A stretch of 64,000 nt of DNA from an uncultured Collinsella sp. (GTDB lineage Bacteria; Actinomycetota; Coriobacteriia; Coriobacteriales; Coriobacteriaceae). Shown in pieces: positions 44,636 through 53,242 of this stretch. Position 1 is the stretch's first letter. Each line of letters opens with the position of its first letter. Location of the stretch: assembly GCA_900540855.1 (NCBI GenBank), contig UQHK01000004.1:1-64000 (forward strand), in the 5' to 3' direction. Position numbers and translations under genes: made by a program. Under the pieces are notes generated by a model. The model did no database searches. It was not told the DNA's origin and worked only from the letters and a program-made list of their open reading frames with translations.

Positions 44636-46447
44636 TTACTCCTCCAAGCCGTCCTCCCCAGAAGCCTTCTTCTGCTGATCGAGCTTATGCTTACCACTTA
44701 CGATAGACGTAGCGCCCAGTGTGGCCAAGCTTGCACTGGCAAGGCTCGCCATCACAATCAGATCGCCCGTCTTGGGCATGTTGCCGCCCGAGGACTTGGT
44801 AGTTGTAGTCGTCGTGGTCGTGGTGGTCACCGTTTTGGAGTCATTTTGCTCTTGGACCTGGTTGTCAGCACCGCTCTTGTCGTCGTCTTCGGACTGTTTC
44901 TTTTCGCCCTCGGCCTTGCTCTTGTCCTTCTCCTCAGATTCAGACTTCTTATCCTCGTCCTTCTTCTGTTCGGACTTGTCGCTCTTCTCCTCAGAGCTAG
45001 AACCCTTATCGGATTCGGTCTTCTCGGAAGCCTTGTCCTTGGAGTCGCCCTTTGCGGCTTCGATCTTTTCCGTGGAAACCTGATCAGAGTTGCCCTTGTT
45101 CTGGGTCGAGCCGTTATTGACGCCAGCCATCAGCGAAGAGCCCAGCGTAGAGCCAAGCTGCTCGGAGAAAGAAGGCTTCTTGTCCGGCGAAGCAACGGGA
45201 ACGTCCGGCGCCTTATTCGAGTCATCCTTGGAAGCATCGGAACCAGGGGTTGCGTCAGAGCCGGAGCCGTTGTTAGAGCCGGTGCCAATGGACGAATCGC
45301 TCGAGCCGGTGGATGAGTTAGAGGTGCCAGCGCCGGTCGAACCAGAAGCGTCGCTGTCCGTATTGCCGGCAGAGCTTGAAGACGAATCGCCCGCAGCAGA
45401 GCCGTTTGAATCGGAACCGTTCGAGGTAGAGCCGTTGTTGGTAGTGCCACCAGCAGAGCCATCACCGTCAGCACCGGTCGAGGGCGCATCCATCCTGTCA
45501 TCGTTGGCATCGTCGCTCGAGTCGTCATTCGAATCAGGTGTCGGCGAGGGCGCCGGCGTAGGCTCGGGCTGCACGGGCGTCGCAGCGGCAGCCTCATCCT
45601 CGGCGATATAAACCAAGCAGTCCTTCAGCTCGTTGCGGTAGCGGTTCTTCCAGCCCTCATGATACTGGGGCTGGCTCGAATACTTGGTCGCCACGTTATT
45701 GACCACGCTGTTGGAAAGCGCCGTCACAAACTCGCGATCAGTCATACCGTTAGAAAAATTCGCCCAGCGGAAAAAGTCCCTGCAGCCACCGGTGCCGCAC
45801 ATGTTGGTGATGCTCCACACCATGCCCTTGACGCAGTCGGCGCGGCCCGAAATATCAATGCCCAAGCCGCTCTTGAGCCACGCCTCGGTCACCGCATAGT
45901 ACGAGTTGTACGCATAGGCATCTTGAAGTGCTGAGAACTCAACAGGATCGGTGTTGTACGCACCTTGGAAGGCATCTTGCACGATATGGCCCAGCTCGGT
46001 GAGCTGGCCGTTCTCGTACATGACATTGCTCGCGTTGGAAATCTCGCTGCCGCGATCAATCGCATCCTTGAACATGCTGTATTTTTCGGGGTTGTAGTTG
46101 TAGGCCTGCTTCATAAACGGAATGAGCGACCATCGACGGTCGAACTGGTAATAGCCCAGCGCGTTATAACCGTCGCCATACGAAAAGACCTGGTTGTAGT
46201 TGCCATGGCTCTCGTACTTGGTAAAGTACTTCATCTCGGGAGTCACGTTGACAAACGAAACACCCTGGACCGACCTCAGCACGCCCGAGAAGGACTGCTG
46301 GGTGTAGAGACCCTTATCGATATCGGTGGCATCCGAGGCAACGCCCGGCGTGGGCTCCTCGGCGGTGGCGGGCACGGGTGCGGTAACGGCGCCAAACGAA
46401 AGCGCCAACGTCAGGCCCGCGACAATCGCAGAATGCTTGGGCTGCAT
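44636..46447 (-). CDS. secreted protein with MPKTGD sorting-like motif and lysozyme-like N-domain
   Basis: A 603-residue protein. Signal peptide MQPKHSAIVAGLTLALSFG is followed by a ~270-residue domain with YFTKYESHGNYNQVFSYGDGYNALGYYQFD, reminiscent of the E-S-x-G...YQF pattern of transglycosylase/muramidase folds (tentative). Residues ~300-560 are low complexity: Pro/Thr, Ser/Gly/Asn/Asp, then Lys/Glu/Ser/Asp, then a threonine run. MPKTGD, a hydrophobic segment and a charged tail look like a sortase signal, with Met for Leu, but ~20 further residues follow the membrane helix. ATG 46447 has GGGAGGA upstream. Probably wall-attached hydrolase. Confidence 0.72.
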   Translation of the reverse strand: MQPKHSAIVAGLTLALSFGAVTAPVPATAEEPTPGVASDATDIDKGLYTQQSFSGVLRSVQGVSFVNVTPEMKYFTKYESHGNYNQVFSYGDGYNALGYYQFDRRWSLIPFMKQAYNYNPEKYSMFKDAIDRGSEISNASNVMYENGQLTELGHIVQDAFQGAYNTDPVEFSALQDAYAYNSYYAVTEAWLKSGLGIDISGRADCVKGMVWSITNMCGTGGCRDFFRWANFSNGMTDREFVTALSNSVVNNVATKYSSQPQYHEGWKNRYRNELKDCLVYIAEDEAAAATPVQPEPTPAPSPTPDSNDDSSDDANDDRMDAPSTGADGDGSAGGTTNNGSTSNGSDSNGSAAGDSSSSSAGNTDSDASGSTGAGTSNSSTGSSDSSIGTGSNNGSGSDATPGSDASKDDSNKAPDVPVASPDKKPSFSEQLGSTLGSSLMAGVNNGSTQNKGNSDQVSTEKIEAAKGDSKDKASEKTESDKGSSSEEKSDKSEQKKDEDKKSESEEKDKSKAEGEKKQSEDDDKSGADNQVQEQNDSKTVTTTTTTTTTTKSSGGNMPKTGDLIVMASLASASLATLGATSIVSGKHKLDQQKKASGEDGLEE

Positions 46448-46575
46448 AAGATCCTCCCTGCATTGGTGTAGTTAAAGTGCAGTTTGCAAAGATGGATTTA
46501 AGTATTGCAGCTCGCCCGTTATTGCACAACAACCCCTCGGTAAACGGCAACAACCCTCCGCGGAATCTTAAGGAA

Positions 46576-46995
46576 TTAGACAAACTGATCGTCGGGCACC
46601 AGAAGAAGATCGCCGTAACACCCCATCAGTCCTTCTCTCAGCTGGCAGAAAGCGGGAATATAGACGTTCAAGATGCGCTGAATCAAATCTTGAGCGAGCT
46701 TGTTGTCGTAGATATGAACGTTCGTATTGCGATCTCTGAGCATATCTAGCCAGGCCGCCTCATCAATAAAGTCGTAGAATCGGTAGGCCTCCTTTAAGAT
46801 GGCACGAGGAGACCCCGACGCGGCAAGCGTGGCTCCCTCATACTCAAGCAGACGCTTAAGGAGCTTCCAACTCAGTTCAAATTGAAGATTGAATTTATTA
46901 ATCAATCCACTCTGAACAAAATCATTGTTAAGATCCTGATTGGGCGCATCCTCAAGATTCGCCAAGGCGCTGGCAAAGTTCTCATATTTTTTCAT
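46576..46995 (-). CDS. HEPN-type nucleotidyltransferase substrate-binding protein
   Basis: A 139-residue all-helical protein of the HI0074 family: NKFNLQFELSWKLLKRLLEYEG, PRAILKEAYRF and LRDRNTNVHIYD, where R-x-x-N-x-x-x-H corresponds to the HEPN motif. It overlaps the stop of the MNT gene (46982-47269) by 14 bases. In MNT/HEPN toxin-antitoxin pairs, HEPN is the RNase toxin and MNT silences it by adding AMP. Confidence 0.85.
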   Translation of the reverse strand: MKKYENFASALANLEDAPNQDLNNDFVQSGLINKFNLQFELSWKLLKRLLEYEGATLAASGSPRAILKEAYRFYDFIDEAAWLDMLRDRNTNVHIYDNKLAQDLIQRILNVYIPAFCQLREGLMGCYGDLLLVPDDQFV

Positions 46996-47269
46996 ACAGA
47001 ATCACACCATCCCTGGCAATTTCATCGAGCAATTGCTGCGATAAGGACCCATCGAGATTGACGACGTCTATATCTAAAAGAGTATCAAGATGCTCATCAA
47101 TCAGATATGAAAAACGGTCGAAATCCCGGCAACCCGCTACAGCAATATCAATATCGCTCTTAGGCAAGTTGTCACCTCGAGCGCGAGAACCAAACAGCAC
47201 GACCTTCTCGGCGCCACATTCCCGAGCAAAAACCTCAATCTGTTTGTACACCTTGTCGAGGGATGCCAT
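46982..47269 (-). CDS. minimal nucleotidyltransferase (MNT)
   Basis: A 95-residue nucleotidyltransferase with VVLFGSRARGDNLPKSDIDIAV, the G-S-x10-D-x-D core that binds the metal-nucleotide. It precedes and overlaps the HEPN gene, forming a type VII-like toxin-antitoxin pair. The start lies 8 bases after the Rrf2 regulator's stop, so readthrough from that promoter is possible. Family call is firm; which partner is toxic here is inference from characterised systems. Confidence 0.87.
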   Translation of the reverse strand: MASLDKVYKQIEVFARECGAEKVVLFGSRARGDNLPKSDIDIAVAGCRDFDRFSYLIDEHLDTLLDIDVVNLDGSLSQQLLDEIARDGVILYEKI

Positions 47270-47277
47270 CTGCAGTC

Positions 47278-47709
47278 CTACAGCTTAATGCCAAAGTTGA
47301 TTTCGGGGACGGTGGCCAGGTCGGCCAACGTCACGCCGTCGACGTACTTTTCGATCACGTCGTGCAGACCGCGCCAGAACTTGACGGTCGAGCAAAGATC
47401 ACTGCGGGTGCAGCTGTTGTCGATGCCGTCGCACGCCACGGGCGCCGTGCTGCCCTCGACGGCGCGCAGGATGTCACCCGCACGTACCTCGGAGGGATCC
47501 TTGGCCATCATGTAGCCACCGCCCTTGCCGCGCACACTCTTAAGCAGGCCAGCCTTCATAAGTGGACGAACCAGCTGTTCCAGATACTTCTGCGAAATGC
47601 GCTCGCGGTCGGCAACCTCGCGCAGAGCAATCTTGCCCTCGGCGTCACCGAGCGCCGCGATATAGATCATCAGCCGGAGGGCATAGCGGCCCTTGGAAGA
47701 AATGAGCAT
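47278..47709 (-). CDS. Rrf2/IscR-family iron-sulfur regulator
   Basis: A 143-residue winged-helix regulator starting MLISSKGRYALRLMIYIA, with ISQKYLEQLVRPLMKAGLL (recognition helix) and the cluster-binding cysteines CDGIDNSCTRSDLC. IscR relatives sense Fe-S supply through a [2Fe-2S] cluster and control suf/isc operons. A longer frame reaches 47787, but ATG 47709 is where the family starts, with GGGAGG just upstream. It is divergent from sufC, and two matched dyads lie between the genes (47730-47804), pointing to autoregulation and suf control. Confidence 0.9.
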   Translation of the reverse strand: MLISSKGRYALRLMIYIAALGDAEGKIALREVADRERISQKYLEQLVRPLMKAGLLKSVRGKGGGYMMAKDPSEVRAGDILRAVEGSTAPVACDGIDNSCTRSDLCSTVKFWRGLHDVIEKYVDGVTLADLATVPEINFGIKL

Positions 47710-47729
47710 ACCTACCCTCCCATCGCATC

Positions 47730-47760
47730 TGGGACAACATAACCAGGTTTGTTTGTCCCA
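47730..47760. promoter_or_regulatory. 31-bp dyad, candidate Rrf2 operator 1
   Basis: TGGGACAA-N15-TTGTCCCA with AACC-A-GGTT exactly at the centre, so the dyad is extended through the spacer. It begins 21 bases upstream of the regulator's start codon. Confidence 0.65.
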
Positions 47761-47773
47761 AATCTTAAGTAAG

Positions 47774-47804
47774 TGGGACAAACACAACAGGTTATTTTGT
47801 CCCA
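47774..47804. promoter_or_regulatory. 31-bp dyad, candidate Rrf2 operator 2
   Basis: Same arms and spacing as site 1 (TGGGACAA-N15-TTGTCCCA) and the central CAGGTT in register. The sites lie 44 bases apart, close to four helical turns, so two dimers could bind on one face. Confidence 0.65.
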
Positions 47805-47841
47805 GAATTTGAAAAGTCGAGTGGATTAGTCGGGTTTTCCC

Positions 47842-47869
47842 TTGACTAACGCCGAACCCATAGTAACTT
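47842..47869 (+). promoter_or_regulatory. candidate suf operon promoter
   Basis: TTGACT (47842-47847), 16 bases, then TAACTT (47864-47869). This lies about 65 bases before the sufC ATG and downstream of the two dyads. The -35 is good, the -10 weak. Confidence 0.35.
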
Positions 47870-47933
47870 TATTCCGAGAAGATTCCTAGGGTTTAGTACA
47901 CCTATGAGTACACCATATACAGAGAGGGACAGC

Positions 47934-48734
47934 ATGAGCGCAAATCCGCTGCTTTCCATCGAAGGTCTCACCGCCTCCGTGGACGAGAAGACCATCCTCC
48001 ACAATGTCAACCTCAACGTCGCGGCCGGCGAGACCCACGTGCTGATGGGCCCCAACGGCGCCGGCAAGTCTACCCTCGGCCACCTGGTCATGGGCGACAC
48101 CGTCTACACCGTCAACGACGGCCGCATCATCTTTGACGGCCAGGACATTACCGAGCTCACCACCGACAAGCGCTCGCGCGCCGGCCTGTTCCTGAGCTTC
48201 CAGGCCCCGGTCGAGATCCCAGGCGTGCCGCTGTCGAGCTTTCTGCGCGCCAGCATCGCCGGCCGCCCCGGCCTGGAGATGAAGGGCAAGGAGTTCCGCC
48301 GTCGCGTCAAGGAGCTCGCGGCCGAGCTCAACATGGATACCGCCTACCTCAACCGCGAGCTGGGCGTGGGCTTCTCGGGCGGCGAGAAGAAGAAGGTAGA
48401 AATGCTCCAGCTTCTGCTGTTGCAGCCCAAGCTCGCCATCCTGGACGAGACCGACTCGGGCCTGGACGTCGACGCCCTGTCCACCGTCAGCCACGGCATG
48501 GACGCCTACCGCAAGAGCTGCGGCGGCTCCATGCTTATCATCACGCACAACACGCGCATCCTGGAGCACCTTGATGTCGACCGCGTCCACGTGATGGTAA
48601 AGGGCCACATCGTGCGCGAGGACGACGCCTCACTCATCCCCTGGATCGACAAGAACGGCTTTGAAACCTTCGAGCGCGAGGCAGCCGAGCAGCGCGCCCA
48701 GGCCGAGGCCGCCGCTGCCGAGCAGCAGGCATAA
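47934..48734 (+). CDS. sufC: SUF Fe-S assembly ATPase SufC
   Basis: A 266-residue ABC-type ATPase: Walker A GPNGAGKST, signature FSGGEKKKVEM, Walker B LAILDETDSGLD, His switch ITHNTR. SufC drives conformational change in the SufBCD scaffold complex. ATG 47934 (MSANPLLSIEGL) follows GAGAGGG; an ATG at 47904 is too early. A glutamate/alanine-rich tail of ~20 residues extends beyond the usual end. First gene of the operon, 12 bases before sufB. Confidence 0.96.
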   Translation: MSANPLLSIEGLTASVDEKTILHNVNLNVAAGETHVLMGPNGAGKSTLGHLVMGDTVYTVNDGRIIFDGQDITELTTDKRSRAGLFLSFQAPVEIPGVPLSSFLRASIAGRPGLEMKGKEFRRRVKELAAELNMDTAYLNRELGVGFSGGEKKKVEMLQLLLLQPKLAILDETDSGLDVDALSTVSHGMDAYRKSCGGSMLIITHNTRILEHLDVDRVHVMVKGHIVREDDASLIPWIDKNGFETFEREAAEQRAQAEAAAAEQQA

Positions 48735-48746
48735 AGGGGCGACGCA

Positions 48747-50159
48747 ATGACCAAGAACCGCACCGAGGTCGCGGACATCGACCGCAGCCTCTACGACTTT
48801 ACCTATGGCGAGGAGGGATTCGAGCGCCTCGACGCCGGTATTACGCCCGACATTGTGCGCGAGATCAGCGCCAAGAAGGACGAGCCGCAGTGGATGCTCG
48901 ACCTGCGCTTAAAATCCCTCGAGATCTTCAATCGTTTCCCCGACCCGACGTGGGGCCCCTCCATCGAGGGCCTGGACATGGACAACATCGTCACCTACGT
49001 CAAGCCCAACACCGACCAAAAGCACGACTGGGAGTCGGTGCCCGACGACATCAAGAACACCTTTGAGCGCCTGGGTATCCCCGAGGCCGAGCGTAGCTAC
49101 CTGGCGGGCGTCGGCGCGCAGTATGACTCCGAGCTCGTCTACCACAACATGCAGGACACCGCATCCAAGATGGGTATCGTCTACTCCGGCATCGAGGAGG
49201 CCCTGCACGACCCGCAGTGGGAGCCGCTCATCCACGAGAAGTTTATGACGCTTATCCCGCCCACCGACCACAAATTTGCGGCCCTGCACGGTGCCGTGTG
49301 GTCGGGAGGCTCGTTTGTCTACGTGCCCAAGGGCACCAAGCTCGATTTTCCGCTGCAGAGCTACTTCCGCCTCAACGCCAAGGGCGCCGGCCAGTTTGAG
49401 CACACGCTCATCATCGTCGAGGACGACGCCGACCTGCACTTTATCGAGGGCTGCTCCGCGCCCAAGTACAACGTGGCCAACCTCCACGCCGGCGCTGTGG
49501 AGCTCTTTGTGGGCAAGCGCGCACACCTGCGCTACTCGACTATCGAGAACTGGTCCAAGAACATGTACAACCTCAACACCAAGCGTGCGCGCGTGGACGA
49601 GGATGGCGACATCGAGTGGATCAGTGGCTCCTTCGGCAGCCATGTGGGCTACCTCTACCCCATGAGTGTACTCAATGGCCGCCGCGCCCGCTCGAGCTTT
49701 ACCGGCATTACCTTTGCCGGTGCCGGCCAGAACCTGGATACCGGCTGCAAGGTCGTGCTCAACGCGCCCGATACCTCGGCAACCGTCGAGACCAAGGGTA
49801 TCTCCAAGAGCGGCGGCATCCAGACCTTCCGCAGCTCCATCGTGGCCACGCCTAAGGCCGAGGGTTCCAAGGCAACCGTAAGCTGCCAGTCGCTCATGCT
49901 CGACGACCAAAGCCGCTCCGATACCATCCCCGCCATGGACATCCGCGCCAAGAACGTCGACATCGGCCACGAGGCCACCATCGGCCGCATCGGCGACGAT
50001 AAGGTGTTCTACCTGATGAGCCGCGGTATCTCGGAGGAAGAGGCCCGTACCATGATCGTCAACGGCTTTGCCAACCCGGTCTCCAAGGAGCTGCCGCTGG
50101 AGTACGCCGTCGAGATGAACAACCTGATCAAGCTCGAGATGGAAGGAGCGATCGGATAA
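48747..50159 (+). CDS. sufB: Fe-S scaffold protein SufB
   Basis: A 470-residue beta-helix scaffold with LYDFTYGEEGF at the N-terminus, VEGCSAPKY-like sequence (IEGCSAPKYNVANLH), ITFAGAGQNLDTGCKV and the C-terminal SCQSLMLDDQSRSDTIP and GHEATIGRI segments where clusters are built. It accepts sulfur from SufS/SufU and assembles clusters with SufC and SufD. Preceded by AAAGGGG; its stop overlaps the sufD start by one base (TAATG). Confidence 0.96.
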   Translation: MTKNRTEVADIDRSLYDFTYGEEGFERLDAGITPDIVREISAKKDEPQWMLDLRLKSLEIFNRFPDPTWGPSIEGLDMDNIVTYVKPNTDQKHDWESVPDDIKNTFERLGIPEAERSYLAGVGAQYDSELVYHNMQDTASKMGIVYSGIEEALHDPQWEPLIHEKFMTLIPPTDHKFAALHGAVWSGGSFVYVPKGTKLDFPLQSYFRLNAKGAGQFEHTLIIVEDDADLHFIEGCSAPKYNVANLHAGAVELFVGKRAHLRYSTIENWSKNMYNLNTKRARVDEDGDIEWISGSFGSHVGYLYPMSVLNGRRARSSFTGITFAGAGQNLDTGCKVVLNAPDTSATVETKGISKSGGIQTFRSSIVATPKAEGSKATVSCQSLMLDDQSRSDTIPAMDIRAKNVDIGHEATIGRIGDDKVFYLMSRGISEEEARTMIVNGFANPVSKELPLEYAVEMNNLIKLEMEGAIG

Positions 50160-51430
50160 TGAAACAGGAAACCAACACCGCTGCTACCACCCTTGAGCAG
50201 GTCAACGCGATGCCGGCTGCCACTTGGGGTTGGCTCAAGATGAACCAGACCAAGCTCGAGCTCTCTGACGAGCTTGCCGCCGCTCCCGCGGAGGCCGTTG
50301 AGGTCGAAGGCTTGGGCGAGCAGTTTATTGGCGTGACAGACGCGTTCGACGCCGCCATGGACGCCATGGCCGAGCGCTTCCCCGAGCGCCGCTCCTCCGC
50401 CCCCGGTGATGCCGCCGACCGCGCCCGCATCACGCCCGAGACCGAGCTCGACGTGCCCGCCACCTCCGTCTACCAGGCCGGCGCCATCAAGCTCGAGGAG
50501 GAGCTCTCCCCTGCTGAAGCCTTCGAAACCGGCATGGGCGAGGCTGCCTACGCCTACTTGGCCGAGCACGCTACCAAGCGCATCGTCATCGATGTGCCCG
50601 CATACCAGCACGCCACGGTTACCGTGCGTGTGAGCGGTGTCGATGCCGCCGCGGCCATCGCCGCCATCGACGTCGTCGCTCGCCCGCAGGCAACGCTCGA
50701 CCTGCATATTGCCCTAGACTCTCCTGTTACCGGCGAGGGTGTCGTGGGCTCCGTGCTACGCGTGTGCGCCCACGAGTACGCCACCGTCAACGTGACCTGC
50801 ACGCAGACACTCGACGACAGCTGGATCGCACTCGACGACACCGGCCTATTCCTGGACGAGGGCGCGCGCGTCAACGTGCAGCACACCGTCCTGGGTGCCG
50901 GCGCCAGCGCCACCGGCCTTGCCGGCGACCTGCTGGGCGACACCGCCAAGGTCACCATCGATACCGATTACCTGGGCGCCCGCGAGCAGGTGCGCGACTT
51001 TAACTACGAGCTGCGCCACCGCGGTCGCAAGACCGAGTGCGAGATCGACGCCAACGGCGTGCTGACCGGCACGTCCAAGAAGGTCTACCGTGGCACCATC
51101 GACCTCGTGCACGGCTGCAAGGGTGCAACCGGCACCGAACGCGAGACGGTGCTTTTGGCCAACAAGGGCGTCGACAACAAGACCGTTCCCGTCATTCTCT
51201 GTGACGAGGACGACGTCGCCGGCAACCACGGCGCCACCATCGGTCACGTCCGCGACGAGCAGCTGTTCTACCTCGCCTGCCGTGGCCTTGACCAAAACGC
51301 CGCCGAGGACCTGTTCATCCGCGCCAAGCTGGAGGACGCCGCGCTTTCCGCCACCGACGAGCGCACCCGCGCCGCCGTCGTCCGCCTAGGCAACAACCTG
51401 ATCGACAACTTTGAAGAGGAGCTCGCATGA
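50159..51430 (+). CDS. sufD: Fe-S scaffold partner SufD
   Basis: A 423-residue protein whose C-terminal half is the SufBD core (ILCDEDDVAGNHGATIGHV, the conserved His included). The N-terminal half is divergent and alanine-rich. SufD forms the SufBC2D complex and aids iron entry. Its stop overlaps the sufS start by 4 bases (ATGA). Confidence 0.93.
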   Translation: MKQETNTAATTLEQVNAMPAATWGWLKMNQTKLELSDELAAAPAEAVEVEGLGEQFIGVTDAFDAAMDAMAERFPERRSSAPGDAADRARITPETELDVPATSVYQAGAIKLEEELSPAEAFETGMGEAAYAYLAEHATKRIVIDVPAYQHATVTVRVSGVDAAAAIAAIDVVARPQATLDLHIALDSPVTGEGVVGSVLRVCAHEYATVNVTCTQTLDDSWIALDDTGLFLDEGARVNVQHTVLGAGASATGLAGDLLGDTAKVTIDTDYLGAREQVRDFNYELRHRGRKTECEIDANGVLTGTSKKVYRGTIDLVHGCKGATGTERETVLLANKGVDNKTVPVILCDEDDVAGNHGATIGHVRDEQLFYLACRGLDQNAAEDLFIRAKLEDAALSATDERTRAAVVRLGNNLIDNFEEELA

Positions 51431-52752
51431 TCGACACCGAGCACGTTAAATGCGACACCTGTACCGCACCGGAGCCTATGGAGCTCGACGCCAGCGACGA
51501 GGCCTCACGCGGCTGGCCTACTGTCGACATCGAGACCAATCCCTACAAGGCGCAGTTCCCGCTGTTCCAGCAGCACCCCGAGATCGCCTTCCTCGATAGC
51601 GCCGCCACCGCGCAGCGCCCCGCCTGCGTGCTCGACGCCGAGCGCGACTTCTATCAGCGCATGAATGCCAACCCCCTGCGCGGCCTGTACTCGCTGTCCG
51701 TCGAGGCCACCGACGCCATCGCGAAGGTCCGCCAGCAGATTGCCGACGTCATCGGCGCTCCCCAGGCCAACGAGGTCGTCTTCACCCGCAACACGAGCGA
51801 GTCGCTCAACCTGGTCGCCAAGAGCTTTGCGCCCACAGTGCTCGAACCGGGCGATGAGGTCGTCATCACCATCATGGAGCACCACTCCAACCTGATTCCG
51901 TGGCAGCAGGTCTGCCGCGAGACCGGCGCCAAGCTCGTCTACCTCTACCCCACCAAGACCGGCCAGCTCACCACCGAGGAGGTTCTTGCCAAGGTGGGTC
52001 CCAAGACCAAGATCCTGGCCGTGGGACAGGTCTCCAACGTACTGGGCGTCGAGAACCCCGTCAAGAACCTCGGCAAACTCGTGCACAAGTACGGCGGCTA
52101 CCTGGTCGTCGACGGTGCGCAGTCGCTACCGCACATGCCGGTCGATGTGGCCGACCTGGGCGCCGACTTCTTTGCCTTTAGCGCGCACAAGGCCATGGGC
52201 CCCATGGGCATCGGCGTGCTGTGGGGCAAAATGGACCTGCTCAACGCCATGCCGCCCATGCTCACCGGCGGCGAGATGATCGACTCGGTCACCGAGCAGG
52301 ACGCCGTCTGGGCGCCCGTCCCCGAGAAATTCGAGGCCGGCACGCAGGACGCCGCCGGCATCTTCGCCACGGGTGCGGCACTCGACTACCTGGTCAACAC
52401 GGTGGGTTACGAGAACATCCGGGCCCGCGAGCAGGCACTCGTCCACTATCTGATGGGCGAACTCATGCAGCTCGACTTTGTCCAGATCATCGGCTCCATC
52501 TATTGGGATAACCACCACGGCGTCGTGAGCTTTAACGTCAAGGGCATCCACCCGCACGACGTCGCGAGCATCATGGACATGGACGGCGTCTGCATCCGCG
52601 CCGGTCACCACTGCGCGCAGCCGCTACTCACCTGGCTGGGCGTCGAGAACCTTGCCTGCTGCCGCGCCAGTGTGGCCTTCTACAACGACAAGGCTGACAT
52701 CGACAAGTTCATCGCCGGCCTGCATCACGTTTGGAGCACGTTCAATGGGTAA
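51427..52752 (+). CDS. sufS: cysteine desulfurase SufS
   Basis: A 441-residue PLP enzyme that takes sulfur from cysteine. VVDGAQSLPHMPVDV precedes FSAHKAMGPMGIG with the PLP lysine; GVCIRAGHHCAQPLL carries the catalytic cysteine. An extra ~35 N-terminal residues hold a C-x2-C (CDTCTAPEP), unusual for SufS. Its stop lies 8 bases inside the sufU start, so the two are coupled. Confidence 0.95.
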   Translation: MIDTEHVKCDTCTAPEPMELDASDEASRGWPTVDIETNPYKAQFPLFQQHPEIAFLDSAATAQRPACVLDAERDFYQRMNANPLRGLYSLSVEATDAIAKVRQQIADVIGAPQANEVVFTRNTSESLNLVAKSFAPTVLEPGDEVVITIMEHHSNLIPWQQVCRETGAKLVYLYPTKTGQLTTEEVLAKVGPKTKILAVGQVSNVLGVENPVKNLGKLVHKYGGYLVVDGAQSLPHMPVDVADLGADFFAFSAHKAMGPMGIGVLWGKMDLLNAMPPMLTGGEMIDSVTEQDAVWAPVPEKFEAGTQDAAGIFATGAALDYLVNTVGYENIRAREQALVHYLMGELMQLDFVQIIGSIYWDNHHGVVSFNVKGIHPHDVASIMDMDGVCIRAGHHCAQPLLTWLGVENLACCRASVAFYNDKADIDKFIAGLHHVWSTFNG

Positions 52753-53179
52753 TCTGTACACCTCCACCACGTTTATGGAGCACAACTCGCACCCCGACTA
52801 TAAGTACGAGATGGATGCTCCCACGCACGAGCACGACGGCATCAACCCCAGCTGCGGAGACGAGCTCACCTTGCAGTTGCGCGTCGAGAACGGCGTGATC
52901 GAGGAGGCCTCCTTTACCGGCCACGGCTGCGCCATCAGCCAGGCCAGTGCCGACATCATGGCCGACCTCATCACCGGCGAGACCGTTGAGGAAGCTCGCC
53001 GCCTGGCAGAGCTCTTCCTCGCCATGATCCGCGGCGAGCAGCTCTCCGAGGAGGACCTGGAAGACTTGGACGAAGCCGCCCAGCTCCAGGACATCTCGCA
53101 CATGCCCGCCCGCGTCAAATGCGCCGAGCTCGCCTGGCGCACCCTCGACGGCATGCTCGAGGGGCAAGCAAACCAGTAG
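52745..53179 (+). CDS. sufU: sulfur-transfer protein SufU
   Basis: A 144-residue zinc protein that takes persulfide from SufS. NPSCGDELTL, GHGCAISQAS and VKCAELAW give the three cysteines and the aspartate (Asp in CGD) that bind zinc. ATG 52745 overlaps the sufS end by 8 bases. Last gene of the operon, with a strong terminator 33 bases after the stop. Confidence 0.95.
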   Translation: MGNLYTSTTFMEHNSHPDYKYEMDAPTHEHDGINPSCGDELTLQLRVENGVIEEASFTGHGCAISQASADIMADLITGETVEEARRLAELFLAMIRGEQLSEEDLEDLDEAAQLQDISHMPARVKCAELAWRTLDGMLEGQANQ

Positions 53180-53211
53180 CGTATGCCCCGAATCCAAGGT
53201 TTTTGATTGCC

Positions 53212-53242
53212 GAGCCGCCCGATACGGGCGGCTCTGTTTTTT
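53212..53242 (+). terminator. rho-independent terminator of suf operon
   Basis: GAGCCGCCCG (53212-53221), loop ATA, CGGGCGGCTC (53225-53234), then TGTTTTTT. Perfect 10-bp stem. Confidence 0.92.

Noticed and set aside
44810..44835. Threonine-codon run as a CRISPR or tandem repeat array
   Set aside because: It is a simple coding run inside the surface-protein gene, with no spacers.
48909..49970. 353-codon frame antisense to sufB
   Set aside because: Shadow of a highly conserved gene; composition explains it.
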